Assembly (NCBI GenBank): GCA_903772945.1
Contig: CAICTM010000759.1
Coordinates: forward strand, 1-49,778
Direction: 5' to 3'
DNA: 49,778 nt
From: Seminavis robusta
Lineage: Eukaryota; Bacillariophyta; Bacillariophyceae; Naviculales; Naviculaceae
Position numbers and translations under genes: made by a program. The notes under the pieces are model-generated. The model made no database searches. It had not been told where the DNA came from and was given only the letters and a program-made list of their open reading frames with translations. Shown here one piece after another: positions 19,720-29,718 of this stretch (position 1 is the stretch's first letter; each line of letters begins with the position of its first letter).

Positions 19720-20683
19720 ATGTCGACGGAACTCCAGCTGATTCCGATTCATTCAACAACTCACGACGTCCTGACGGACCGAGCGACACTGACTCTGGAA
19801 GATGACACCGCGATTGTGTACCTGGGAGACAACGACGAGACGGAAATAGTCGACCCAACGCTGTCCTCCAAAGTCGTCAAAATATACACGAAACGCAACA
19901 AGTCGTATGCGTACTGCATCCCCGATGCCATGGGGGTTGTGCAACTCAATGGAATTTCCATGATCAAAGGGGCTCGTTGCGCAATCAAAGTGGGAGATAT
20001 TTTGGCCTTGCGGTCGAGTAGTAGCAGTGACGATGACGAGGACGCAGACTCATATTCCTACCGACTGGAGCAACCCAACGGCACTCCAGCAGCTGCCAGT
20101 GGCAACAATGATGATGATCAAGCCACCACCATCGAGTCGGACGATGCGGGGGCTGCTGCTTCCACAGAACAGAATGCCGCTGCACCTGCCGCATCACTAC
20201 CGAAAGAGATTGGAGAAGAAACCATGTGCCCCATGCAAGTCGCTGTTCTCTCTCTCTCTCTGGTTACGAACGGTTCCCGTTGTTTGGGCGATTTCTCATT
20301 GTCTCTTTCTCTTCTTTCTCTTTTTCGCCCACAGTTGCATGGAAATCATGGTCGAACCGCGAACAGTGGTGCCCTGTGGACACACCTTTTGCCGACAGTG
20401 CCTGACTCAACAAACCGAATGCGCGGAATGTCGGGGACCACTTACGGGGCAAGTTGTTTGCCGACCTTTGCAAAACTTGATTGAGCAGTTGGTACAAAAT
20501 GGATCTTCAGTCTTTGACCAGGAGGATGTGGAGAGTTACAAGCAGCGTACACAAAAGGATGGTGCGGCTGCAAACAACAGCGACAACAACAACAATTTAT
20601 CGAGAAAGCGACGAAGGCGGCAAGCAGCACGGGCCAATCGTCGAAATAGAGCTCCGCAAGTCATTGTGTGCTTGGACGATTAG
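19720..20683 (+). CDS. FHA-RING protein, putative E3 ubiquitin ligase (GC-AG intron)
   Basis: Two exons, 19720-20234 and 20335-20683; 287 residues. The 100-bp intron uses a GC donor (GCAAGT) and CACAG acceptor. Only this join gives the C3HC4 RING: C170-P-I-C173, C186-G-H188, C191-x2-C194, C201-x2-C204. The N-terminal about 100 residues resemble an FHA phosphothreonine-binding fold (VDPTLSSKVVKIY, VVQLNG, KVGDILALRS), though the canonical GR and SxxH residues are weak. An acidic, Ala/Ser-rich linker separates the domains. A basic tail (LSRKRRRRQAARANRRNR) is a likely nuclear signal. RING proteins transfer ubiquitin from E2 enzymes; FHA plus RING recalls RNF8/CHFR, which read phosphorylated partners, but orthology is not claimed. 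Confidence 0.82.
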
Positions 20684-21129
20684 AGCGAGTAACAGCCAGG
20701 CTGAACTCCAACTGTAGCATAGGCGCTATTATTTGCCATGGATTTTTGGGAGGCAAACCAAACTTGGAACGATGCACCGTCACAGCACTTGTGTCGGCTG
20801 CAAAATATTATAGATACAACCCTGTAACTTTATGGTTTGATGTTACAGGTCAACACAACATTGCCAACCGCCATAGAGAAGAAGTGCGTTCTAACAAGTG
20901 GACACGGCCATGACCATGTAACGGGTTGTGCTCTATTCTTTTTAATTAGTGCTTGCGTATCTCCTCCTTTGTGCATCTTCCGCTGGGTCGCAGAGATAAA
21001 CTTGAATCTATGCTGCTTGGAACTCTTGTCGATGCAGCTGGTGGCATGATACTGTAGTTTTATAAAGTGTACATCATTCTGATTCATTCTGGATCAGTTA
21101 GTTAGCTTGCATGCGATGCATCAATGCAT
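20684..21129. other. Convergent 3' intergenic region
   Basis: Lies between the 3' ends of the FHA-RING gene and the HAT/TPR gene. No ORF with recognisable content; probably two 3' UTRs. A TGCATGCGATGCATCAATGC segment near 21108-21127 has overlapping ATGCAT-like words. Confidence 0.55.
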
Positions 21130-23708
21130 TCATTGAAAATTTCTCGCCTTTTTTGTAGTATCGACGCCATTGTTCATCCAAACTTCTCCTCCTCCCATGG
21201 AAGACAACTCGTCCCAACGACTGACTTCTACTTCTTCCTCATTTTTCCTCCTGGCCGTTTCCGGGCCCTTTGTTGCGCGAGGAGCTTCACCCCTCTTCTT
21301 TTCGTCAATGACAAAGGAATTGTCATCTTGCACGTTGAAGCTCTCTCGCATGGATCGTTGGTAGACATTTTGAGCAGCTTCGACATTGCCAGACCGTTGC
21401 TCCATCAGTTCATAAGCGCGCCACAAAGTCGTCTTGGCGTCGCAACCAGGGGCGTAGTTTTTGAGTGATCGTTCCAGGAGAGCCCTGGCATCATCAATGT
21501 TGCCCAACTCTTCTTCCATGTTGGTCCATGCTGTGACAGTGGCCACGTTGCGACTATCCGCATCCAAGGCACGGCTGAAGCAACGTCTGGCGGCTGGGTA
21601 GTCGCCCTCTCGGGCCTCCAACACTCCCCAGGCTTGCCAGAGCCGTGCGCAGTGGTAGCCTCCCGATTGGTTTCCAGCCAGCTGGGCACATGCCCAAATA
21701 CCCTGTTGGAAAATCTTTCGGGCTTCCTCGGGGTGTCCGTGACGCATCTCAAGGACACCCCATGCCTGCCAGACTGGAGCATGGCGCTTTTTGACTTCAG
21801 TGCCACGTCGGAACCTGTCGAACAAGAGAGATAAAACAGCATCCAATCGTCAGCGCGAGTGGTGAACGACGTATGAGCCAAGCAAGAACAATTTCTTTTT
21901 ACTTACAGCTCTCTGGCGGCTTCTAGGTCACCGAGTTCCGCCACGTACAAAGCATATGGCTGAAGGACACCTGCATCGCGAGGGTTCACTTTGAGGGCCC
22001 GTTCAAACAGGTCGATGGCCTTGCGACTGCTGCCTTCTGGCCGACGAGTTTCCATGAGAGCGTACGCCTGCATGACACGAGTGTTGCGCTTATCAAACTT
22101 CAACACTTTCTCAAAACCCTCTTCTGCTGCGTCCCAGTTTTCGTTATCAGCCTCCATCACTCCAAGCTGCAGCCAAGCCGCAGAGCACTTGGGGTCAACT
22201 TTCAGGGCTGACTGGAACAGTTGTCGTGCTCGACGCACATCTCCGGCACCGTGGTATTCCAGGGCTGCCCACGCCGTGTACACATGAGAGTTTTGTGGCA
22301 GGCCAGCCCTTTCCAATTCTCTCTCTGCGGTTTCGTAGCAAACCCGACCCGAAGCTATGGTTTGTCCCAGCTTGCGTGTTCGAAGTTGCGCCAGAGAAAC
22401 CCACGCTGCCGCATGCGATGGTCGAGACCTTGCTGCCTGAACATACAGAGACTCTGCCTCGGCCAAGTGCCCGCGCTTTTCTTCCATACGGCCTAATGCC
22501 TGCAACAGAAACGGGTTGCCTCCCTGATCCGGTGGTGTATTGGAGCTAGCTGGTTTTGCCGCCGAGTTTTGAATGCCAGCCCGCAACCAGTCTCGGGCTA
22601 GCTTAAAGTCACGTCGTCGTTCGGCGCATCGAGACAGTCCCAGGTAGGCCCGACCATCACGCGGATCCGTCTTGACAGCCGTCTCGTAAAGTTCTTTCGC
22701 CTCCTCCACTCGTCCGTGTTGCAGTTCCTTTTTGGCAAAGTACGTCATGCGGTCTGTATTTAAAGGCAAAGGATTCCCAAGCCTCACTCCATCCCGAAAC
22801 TGAATAGCACCATCTCCCATCAGGGAAGTCTCATACTGGAACTGACCCGCCACAGTTCGTCTGTAGCCATAGATTTTGTCCTCCACCAACCGAGTTAAGC
22901 CACGGTCCACCTTGCCGTTTGTCAACACGGTGGTGGATGCATTCTGCATGGGAGCTGCGATAATGCCCAGAGCGTCTACAGTAGCAGCTTCGGCGTTAGC
23001 ATCCATAGCCACAGCGGCTGCACCCCTTGCTGTCGTAGAAGAGGCAGATGGAGCTTTCAACTCTGTCTGTCCAAACATCCCGAACACGCTACCAGTTTCA
23101 GCTTGTCGATTTTGCTTCTGAATGAGGGGACCCATATTAGTGCGAACAGCCTTCGGTCCCTTCGCTTTGGCATTGGCCAGTGTTGCCTGGTCTTGATCCT
23201 TAATAGAGAACAGGTCTCGCTTAATACAAGTCTCGTCCCACACCGGATCGGGAAACAGACACTCAAAGCTCCATATGTTGGGTGTCGGGTTACCTTCAGC
23301 TCTAGCTTCGGCTACGACTTGCTGATACTCTGCTTGACGAACCAACTGGAGTCGTCGCTTTTCTTTCTCAGTTTCTGGGATGGAATTGCGTTTGTACTTT
23401 TTCTTTCGGACACCTCCCATACCGGTTGCTAATTGGTCGCTTGTGTCCAGTATCCGTTCTCGTACTCGTGATATGGCTGCTGCTGCATCGTTGTCGCCAT
23501 TAAACTCCGAAAATACAATCGCAGCCTCCGACATTTTCATGGGAGAATTCTGGAAGGACCGACCCCTGGCACCACTCGGCTTGGCAGGCTTTTGGCCAGG
23601 GGAAAGCGACCATGATGTATGTTGTGAAATCACTATTAAGCAAGCAATCAGGAATGCTTGTCTACTACAAGATGATGATGATGATTGTGGTGGTTGCATT
23701 TTCGCCAT
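21130..23708 (-). CDS. HAT/TPR-repeat protein, HCF107/MBB1-like, possibly plastid-targeted
   Basis: Two exons, 23708-21907 and 21814-21130, with a 92-bp GTAAGT...ACAG intron; 828 residues. The join reads LEAARELFRRGTEVKKR, completing a repeat. The C-terminal 500 residues are tandem TPR/half-a-TPR repeats (for example RVEEAKELYETAVKTDPRDG, ARQLFQSALKVDPKCSAAW, AARRCFSRALDADSRNVATV). Plant HCF107 and Chlamydomonas MBB1 have this architecture and stabilise psbB/psbH-region chloroplast mRNAs; similar repeats also occur in splicing factors. An N-terminal hydrophobic segment (QAFLIACLIVISQHTSWSLS) looks like a signal peptide followed by a basic Ser-rich region, consistent with a diatom bipartite plastid presequence, although the classic ASAF-type cleavage motif is not clear. 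Function is inferred from architecture. Confidence 0.78.
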
Positions 23709-26700
23709 GGTTTCCTGGGGTAGAACTATCTCAAGGCCGTTTGGGTTGGGTGGAGGAAAACTTGGTCTTCCAAAAGAAAATGTTCTACAGAGGTGTCCTC
23801 AATGCAGCTCTGCTTCAAGCAATGTGATGGGCAACTGGCTACGACAACATGTAGAGGAGGAGCAGACAACCAAAGTGCCCGTAGTGCAAGCTGATAGCTT
23901 CGCGATCGGTGCGTTGTCATTCTCGCGACTGCCGATTAGATTTTCGCAGAAGAGAAAATCCAGACTTCAACTTGGAAGAACGTGGAATCGAAACTCCTCC
24001 CTTCGTACTTCTATTTGCTCGCATCTCTTGTCAATGATTTGGAATCTAGAATCCTTGAAGCTAGAATACTAGGTTGATTACGGGGAATTCAAGCTGAGTC
24101 AGTTCCCAAACCCCCAAACACTTTTGTTTTCCCCCTCTTCCTCACCCCTTTTGTTCTTCCACCTGGCACTCGCAGCGGTATACAAAGAGCTAAGAACAGG
24201 GCCAATATAATTCCTCAACTCTACAAGCATTCGATTGAATGATGAATCTCAATCGAATCGAATCTTCAATCGAATAAATCATCAGCGTCGTCGTGGGAGC
24301 TGTTGTGGATCCAATCATGACCGTCGTCGCCCCCACGGAAGCCACCGCTATCTACCGGTACCAGGTACCGGTACATGGCTGGAGCTCAATTGCAGGTTGG
24401 GCTTGTGAACTCTACTATTACTAGCTAGCTCGATACGGTAGTGAACCTGAACACAAGCTACATAAAGTCTCAGAGTGCAACTCTTTGTATCAACCAAAAG
24501 TATTGCACTGGGCATTACGAGGAGCCACTGACAGCAACCTCGCCCCATGCACCACGAGCAAAGGGAATGCTTCTCGAGCAACGAGCTCCAGCAATATCTG
24601 AACCTTTCTTCCCTCACTTCATCCTTGTTGCCTAGGAGAACACGGTGCAATAATAATACACAAAGTTGCCGTGACAAGTTTGACCTTGGACCCAAGCAAT
24701 TCAAGGCAAGCAAGCAGTAAATTCATTTTCCAATCGTCGAGCGTGCAAGAATCCCTGCTGGATCAATCCATGCGCGCCACAACGATCGGTTTATTGTTGT
24801 TGTTTTCGCCGCCGCAATACCTTCAGCCTGGAACTCGCAATGATGGGCTCGTTTTCAACGGGCTCTGTACTTGTTTGCCACCCAGTGCGTGATGCAAGGC
24901 AGCTTAGTGATGGAGACGTCTCTGGAAGAAGCAGCAGGGAGTGGACAGCCTTCCGTACGGCATCGCCAGGATATGCCTTGTCTCCAAGACGGACAAAACA
25001 TTGGGCTTCGACTCTGTCCAATGATTCAACAGATCGCTTATGGGGGTCCGTTCCACGTCCCTTTGGTTTGCAGCATCATGGTCCCAATGCTCTTGCACGT
25101 TGTGACAAGATAGATCATGATCGAGCCACAGTGATACCACAAATGAATGACGGTGTTTCATGTCGACACTAGAGAAAGGGGCGGTCGTGGACTGGAATTG
25201 TTGTTGATAGTACCACCTTCCGGAGCATCCATAAGAGTAGGAACAAATCCCAGAGCTTCCTCGGTTTCAGAGCAAGCAACAGATTCTCACATTTAGTTGA
25301 CCGTGAACTCTTCTCTGGCCAAGTACCGTCTCAGCAGCTCCAGCCCCTGAACTTGAGCCATTTTCAGTTCTTTGATCATCTTGTTATCGTTTCGAAAAGA
25401 GTCTTCCTTTTATGCGATCTCCAGCATTCAAGACTTGTATCCCATTCAAGCTTTGTTCGGGATGTGCGTTGCCGCACTTGTTTTGGGTTGGTGTAATGAC
25501 AACCCCAACAGCTTTCGACGCGTAATAAGCGTAAGGGCACGGGATACCCACCCGGCCCCAGCAGGATGGTTGTTTCGATAGTCTGCAGAAAGCGAGGGAC
25601 GAATTTGGTCGTTCCCAGCATCTATTCCTTGGCAATGGTTCGCAATTTGAGCACGACGAACCCTGCCCAAAACTCTCGGCTCTTGAAAGATCAATGGCGT
25701 ATTGTATTCCTGGCGACGGAAAAGGAAACAGGGCATCGGTACCCAAGCGATCATCCACTGGTGGATCGAGGGAACCTCAACATCAACTAGGTTGTTTAGG
25801 TATCAGTTGGTCGACAGGCATCAACTGGCAAGGCTGCACTCTTCTTGAAGCCGTCTTGACAAGGTAGATACCAAACTCTGATGGATGACATCTCGAAAAA
25901 TGCCAATTATCCAAGTTGTAGATTGTCATTGAAATAGTCTCATTTGCGGGATGTCAACCTATCAAAATCACCGATGGATGGAAATAGGTCTTGAAAAATT
26001 AGTTGTCCTGTGTTGTCCTGTGCCGCATAGGCCAATCTGAGGCAGATACCCAGCCATTATCGTTCCTCCAAGAGATGTTTTCGGCTATTAGGCTATCATG
26101 GAGTATTAAAATCCATTCTTCTGTTCAGAAGACACGTTGAATGAATGAATCCAAGGAAGGATAAGAGCTAGAGCCTGACATGATGGAAGCAATGCTTGGG
26201 TATCTGGGATCGTAAATCAGCTTTCTCCCGTTCAACCCGCCTTCAGTGCTCTGTTTCTCTCTGTCAGGTTCTAGCTAGCCAGAGCCTCAGGAGCTCCCAT
26301 ACCGTACATCTTGTCGGCAAGGCGAGAACCCCTTGTGTTCTTGTTGTCTTGACGGATTCCTTCGCTTCGAATGGAAAAGAAAGACGAAGAAATCTGTTGA
26401 CAATGGCAAAGTCTTGATGTTCGCTGCCTGCCGAGCTAGACGAAGCGGTCCCAGGTAACCCAAAGTCTGTGTATCTACCTCCATCCATCTGAGACGGACT
26501 GTATCGGTGGCGTTGTTAGCCCCTGGCATCCTCCTTTGTCCTCATGGTTCCTCATCAGAATACCATTCTTCTGTTGTTGTCAAAAACGAGAACCATCAGG
26601 AAGTGAAAGATACGATCGAATGCAGACCGTGTTCTCTCTCGTCGTTCCTCCTAGCAATGCTGCTTCCTGCTTCCAGCCCTGGGCTTGTCCATGGCCTCTT

Positions 26701-26958
26701 GGTCTACTCGACTATCAAACAGGCACTGGCTAGACTACAGAGCGATGGAATAGATAATAGGGAAACGGTTTTGGTCACAATAACACCTATATTTGCTTAA
26801 TTTGAAAAAAGTATCTCTTCCGTAAATCCACAACAAGAGCCGTCTCGTCCCTCCATCATTCGCAACGTCCCAAGACGCCGACAGTGACGCTCAAAACACT
26901 ACATACTATCGGGACACGATCCAACTCGACCTGCTTCCGCCTCACTCGACTCCTCGAA
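23709..26958. other. Long intergenic region, no supportable gene
   Basis: 3.2 kb without a convincing coding region. Overlapping ORFs of 60-125 codons occur on both strands at 24348-24713, 24791-25172 and 25376-25790, without domains or consistent frame. Features seen: TCAATCGAATCGAATC repeats around 24229-24278, ACCGGTACCAGGTACCGGTA near 24353-24374 and ACTAGCTAGCTCG near 24420. I looked for tRNA B-box-like sequences and found none with a matching A box. It may hold decayed elements or non-coding transcripts. Confidence 0.5.
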
Positions 26959-27102
26959 TTACTTGGCGCCACTGCCTTCAATGTGGAATCCTTCGGGGCG
27001 GAGGGACCTGTCGACCTTCAAAAAGTTGGTGGTCTTGGGACCTTCTTCTGGGACGGCTCCCTTGGGGGCTTCTTGGACAGCGGGCTTATCTCCTTCTGGC
27101 AT
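26959..27102 (-). CDS. Small hypothetical protein, 47 residues
   Basis: An ATG in strong context (ATCCACCATGCC) opens 47 codons ending in TAA. The protein is Pro/Glu/Lys-rich, starting MPEGDKPAVQEAPKGAVPEE and ending with RPEGFHIEGSGAK. Codon choice (AAG, GCC, CCC, GAA) resembles that of neighbouring host genes, unlike most short ORFs nearby. The frame remains open upstream with less gene-like content, so a 5' exon or longer form cannot be excluded. No family recognised. Confidence 0.42.
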   Translation of the reverse strand: MPEGDKPAVQEAPKGAVPEEGPKTTNFLKVDRSLRPEGFHIEGSGAK

Positions 27103-28140
27103 GGTGGATGATTGTGATTTGACTTTAGATGGGGAAGTGAAGTATCTTCTCTTTTTTTCGTTTGGGCTGGATTGTGAGCTCCTCAAAGGGTAACAGGGTT
27201 GCGAACTCGCGAACTCTTGATTGCCTCCATCGTGGATGTGAAAGATCCAAAGAACAGCGCCGGACATCACGCGCGGGTGTCAACAAACGACTCCATGTTT
27301 ACCTCTTATTTTAGATTATGAGAGAATCTCCAGCACCCATTTCAATGAACTGCAATACTAGCTACCCGGTACCAGTACTCTATTCGTGTTGTAATCATTG
27401 CCCCAACGGCACATACTGATACATGTAACCGTACCGTATGAGTGCGATGATGCAAAACATCCAAGATACAATTTGTATTACTATAGAGTAATAATAATAA
27501 AGATTCTATTGGAACAAAAAAATCAGCCTCCAGCAGCCAAGGCAAAACAAACCGGAGCTTCCATGTTCAGGTGGAGTACCGGTACTGGTAGGATGGAGCA
27601 GCAGGGTTTCCATTATTTCATGGCTGCTGATGAGACCAAATAGAAGTCAAGATACAAGTATGGTACTTGATTATCCTGATATCTGATATCTAGTCTATCT
27701 CATTGAATAGACTACTTCGGTGTGATGCAAGGGTCAGCTCAGTGGGAAAATCGGCCTCTACAACAGTACAGTCGTATCTTAAATATGAGGTCACCTATAG
27801 TACAACGCCTGCCCATGCTACTGGTACACTTTGTGACTGGCAAGACTTTGCTTGGACCGCTGGAAGCGCAGTCTTCCCCAAGGGACTTCTCCACGATCAC
27901 CGCGTGAAGCTGGGTAACGGTTTAGTTAAGGCTAAGGCTTTCAGAAGGGTTGACCCTAATTCAGGACGCGCTGCGCGGGTTACATAAAAGACTGCTCCAA
28001 CCACTGATTTGTTTTCTTGACACCCACCATCCATCGGCTTTTTTTGTTCCTCTCTCATTTTTTCAACATCTTGCCAAAGACGACGGAAAGATCCCGACGA
28101 CCACGAGAAACCCCAATTGTACCGTAACCAACTAAACAGA
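27103..28140. other. Intergenic region upstream of the MYND gene
   Basis: No gene supported. It contains CCCGGTACCAGTAC near 27366 and AGTACCGGTACTGGTAGG near 27574. The last about 100 bp, pyrimidine- and C-rich, probably form the MYND gene promoter and 5' UTR. Confidence 0.5.
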
Positions 28141-28175
28141 CAAAGCAAAGCAAAGCAAAGCAAAGCAAAGCAAAG
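28141..28175 (+). repeat. (CAAAG)7 microsatellite abutting a start codon
   Basis: Seven uninterrupted CAAAG pentamers end immediately before the ATG at 28176, so the repeat forms the last 35 nt of the 5' UTR. Length variation would change the leader but not the reading frame. Confidence 0.95.
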
Positions 28176-29393
28176 ATGGACTTTTTGAGATCGTTAGGAA
28201 TGGAAGATTTGCCCGAGCAGCAGACTCGGACGATGCATTTGATGGCTCGTCATCCGGAATTTTCGCTCCAGTTGGGCTTTGACGCATGTTGCGCTTGTGG
28301 TGAACAATTCACGTCGTCAACCATTGTGGACTGTCCTCAATGTCAACGAGTCAGTTATTGCAGTGAAGCCTGTCGCAAGCAAGATGCCGATGCTGGAATG
28401 TCATGTTCGGGAGAAGAAGAAGAAAGTGCCATGGGACATTCGTCGATTATCTGTACGCTATTGCGATTGTGCAACCACGATGAAGCCGTCAATGAGGAAA
28501 CCAAAGACGACAAGACCACGCAGAGTCAACTGGAAAAAGATACAACTGCCAAGGAAGCTGCCATGGATCGAGTGAGAAGTGAATTTGAGTCTTATCCTGC
28601 CACTTTGGCCAATGTCATTCTCCAGGGACCGTTGTATAGCATCCACAACCAGCACAAGAATCTGGTAATTCATATTATTGGGGCGTCGCAGGATGCTGAA
28701 TTTTGGGATAGTCCCTGCATGATGAAGCAGCAACAGAATGTATGGAATGCATATGCCGATGCTTTGGCAGAACTGGCAGAAACCAAACGGTTGGATACCA
28801 TTGAATTGCTCTTCGTAGGACCGGAATGTCCCAAACAGAATGTTCAAGAAACACGAAAACTGAAATCGGCCGAGGGCGGCACTGTAGGAGATTTAATGGT
28901 CAAGAGCTACCACAGTGAATACACCACAGAATTGCTCCAGCAAGAGCAACTCTCCAAGGCAGATATCGTCGTCTTTCACAATCCAGGATTCACATGTCCC
29001 GATTATGATTGGACCAATGCCTTGGCGGCAATTCCAAAGGGGACTCCCTTTCTCTTGACCACCAACACGGAGCTGGAAGGAATTGCCGATTGTCAGTACT
29101 TGTTGGATAATGATCTCATTCAACAAGTTCCTCCCATGCTGGCAGAAATCTTTGGGGATGAACAAGTGCCATCGGCCAATCCGGATGACGAAAAGGGACC
29201 ATTTTTCAATGAAAATCCCTTTTGTGGCAACCGGGTGCGGCAGAGTGGAACCATGGCCAATGACTTGTTTGTCAAGAATCGATGGATGCTCGGTGGTGTT
29301 TTGGCTAGTAAATCACAGCAGCCGCCCAACAAACGACTTGTCACGGAGTCGTCTCGTGGAAATAGCAAAGCGAAGAATCCTGCTCTGATATAA
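28176..29393 (+). CDS. MYND zinc-finger protein, MSS51/ZMYND17-like
   Basis: 405 residues, single exon, ATG directly after a CAAAG repeat. A MYND-type zinc finger lies near residues 38-93: C38xxC41, C53xxC56, C62xxxC66 (YCSEACRKQ) and H88...C93. The interval between the third and last ligand pairs is expanded by an acidic insert (GEEEES). The remainder resembles the C-terminal domain of MSS51-type proteins: LANVILQGPLYSIHN, LVIHIIGASQDAEFW, IELLFVGPECP, DIVVFHNPGFTCPDYDW and a late FFNENPFCGNRVR. Yeast Mss51 controls mitochondrial COX1 translation, and mammalian MSS51 relates to muscle mitochondrial metabolism; many algal homologues are uncharacterised. No clear mitochondrial presequence is seen, so location is uncertain. 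Confidence 0.85.
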   Translation: MDFLRSLGMEDLPEQQTRTMHLMARHPEFSLQLGFDACCACGEQFTSSTIVDCPQCQRVSYCSEACRKQDADAGMSCSGEEEESAMGHSSIICTLLRLCNHDEAVNEETKDDKTTQSQLEKDTTAKEAAMDRVRSEFESYPATLANVILQGPLYSIHNQHKNLVIHIIGASQDAEFWDSPCMMKQQQNVWNAYADALAELAETKRLDTIELLFVGPECPKQNVQETRKLKSAEGGTVGDLMVKSYHSEYTTELLQQEQLSKADIVVFHNPGFTCPDYDWTNALAAIPKGTPFLLTTNTELEGIADCQYLLDNDLIQQVPPMLAEIFGDEQVPSANPDDEKGPFFNENPFCGNRVRQSGTMANDLFVKNRWMLGGVLASKSQQPPNKRLVTESSRGNSKAKNPALI

Positions 29394-29718
29394 TATAATG
29401 AACGCCATGGCAAGGTACTACAAGCAAGCAAAACAAGTAGTAATAGCATGCTCTTCCTGGCTAGCTAGTAGGATCGGCTCTTCCTCTTTAATAAAGTAGA
29501 TAGCAACAACATTTGTCACTGAGTCTACGATCAGCACTAGCTACAGTAGTAGAAGCTTCAGGACAGACGTCTACCAAGCAGTTGGGGTGATGTTTATTCG
29601 AGATTAAATACAAATTGTTCAGTTATGATTATTATAAGCTAAATGAATGTTCTACCGAGAAAAGTAAGAAAGAAGGGTACTCTTACGCTTGCCTCCAGAG
29701 AAAAATTGTGCCAATCCA
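29394..29718. other. Convergent 3' intergenic region
   Basis: 325 bp between the 3' ends of the MYND gene and the protease gene. Contains GGCTAGCTAGTAGG near 29459 and AT-rich DNA with AATAAAG near 29490. No ORF. Confidence 0.6.

Noticed and set aside
20239..20334. GT donor for the FHA-RING intron
   Set aside because: Using GTCGCT at 20239 puts exon 2 in a frame giving LHGNHGRTANSG and no RING cysteines; the GC donor at 20235 restores the motif.
25376..25790. Overlapping 80-125-codon ORFs on both strands
   Set aside because: No domain, no consistent frame and no intron signals joining them; cannot be told apart from chance ORFs.
27720..27775. tRNA-like GGGTCAGCTCAGTGGG segment
   Set aside because: It resembles an A box, but no B box (GTTCRANNC) follows at the right distance and no acceptor stem pairs.
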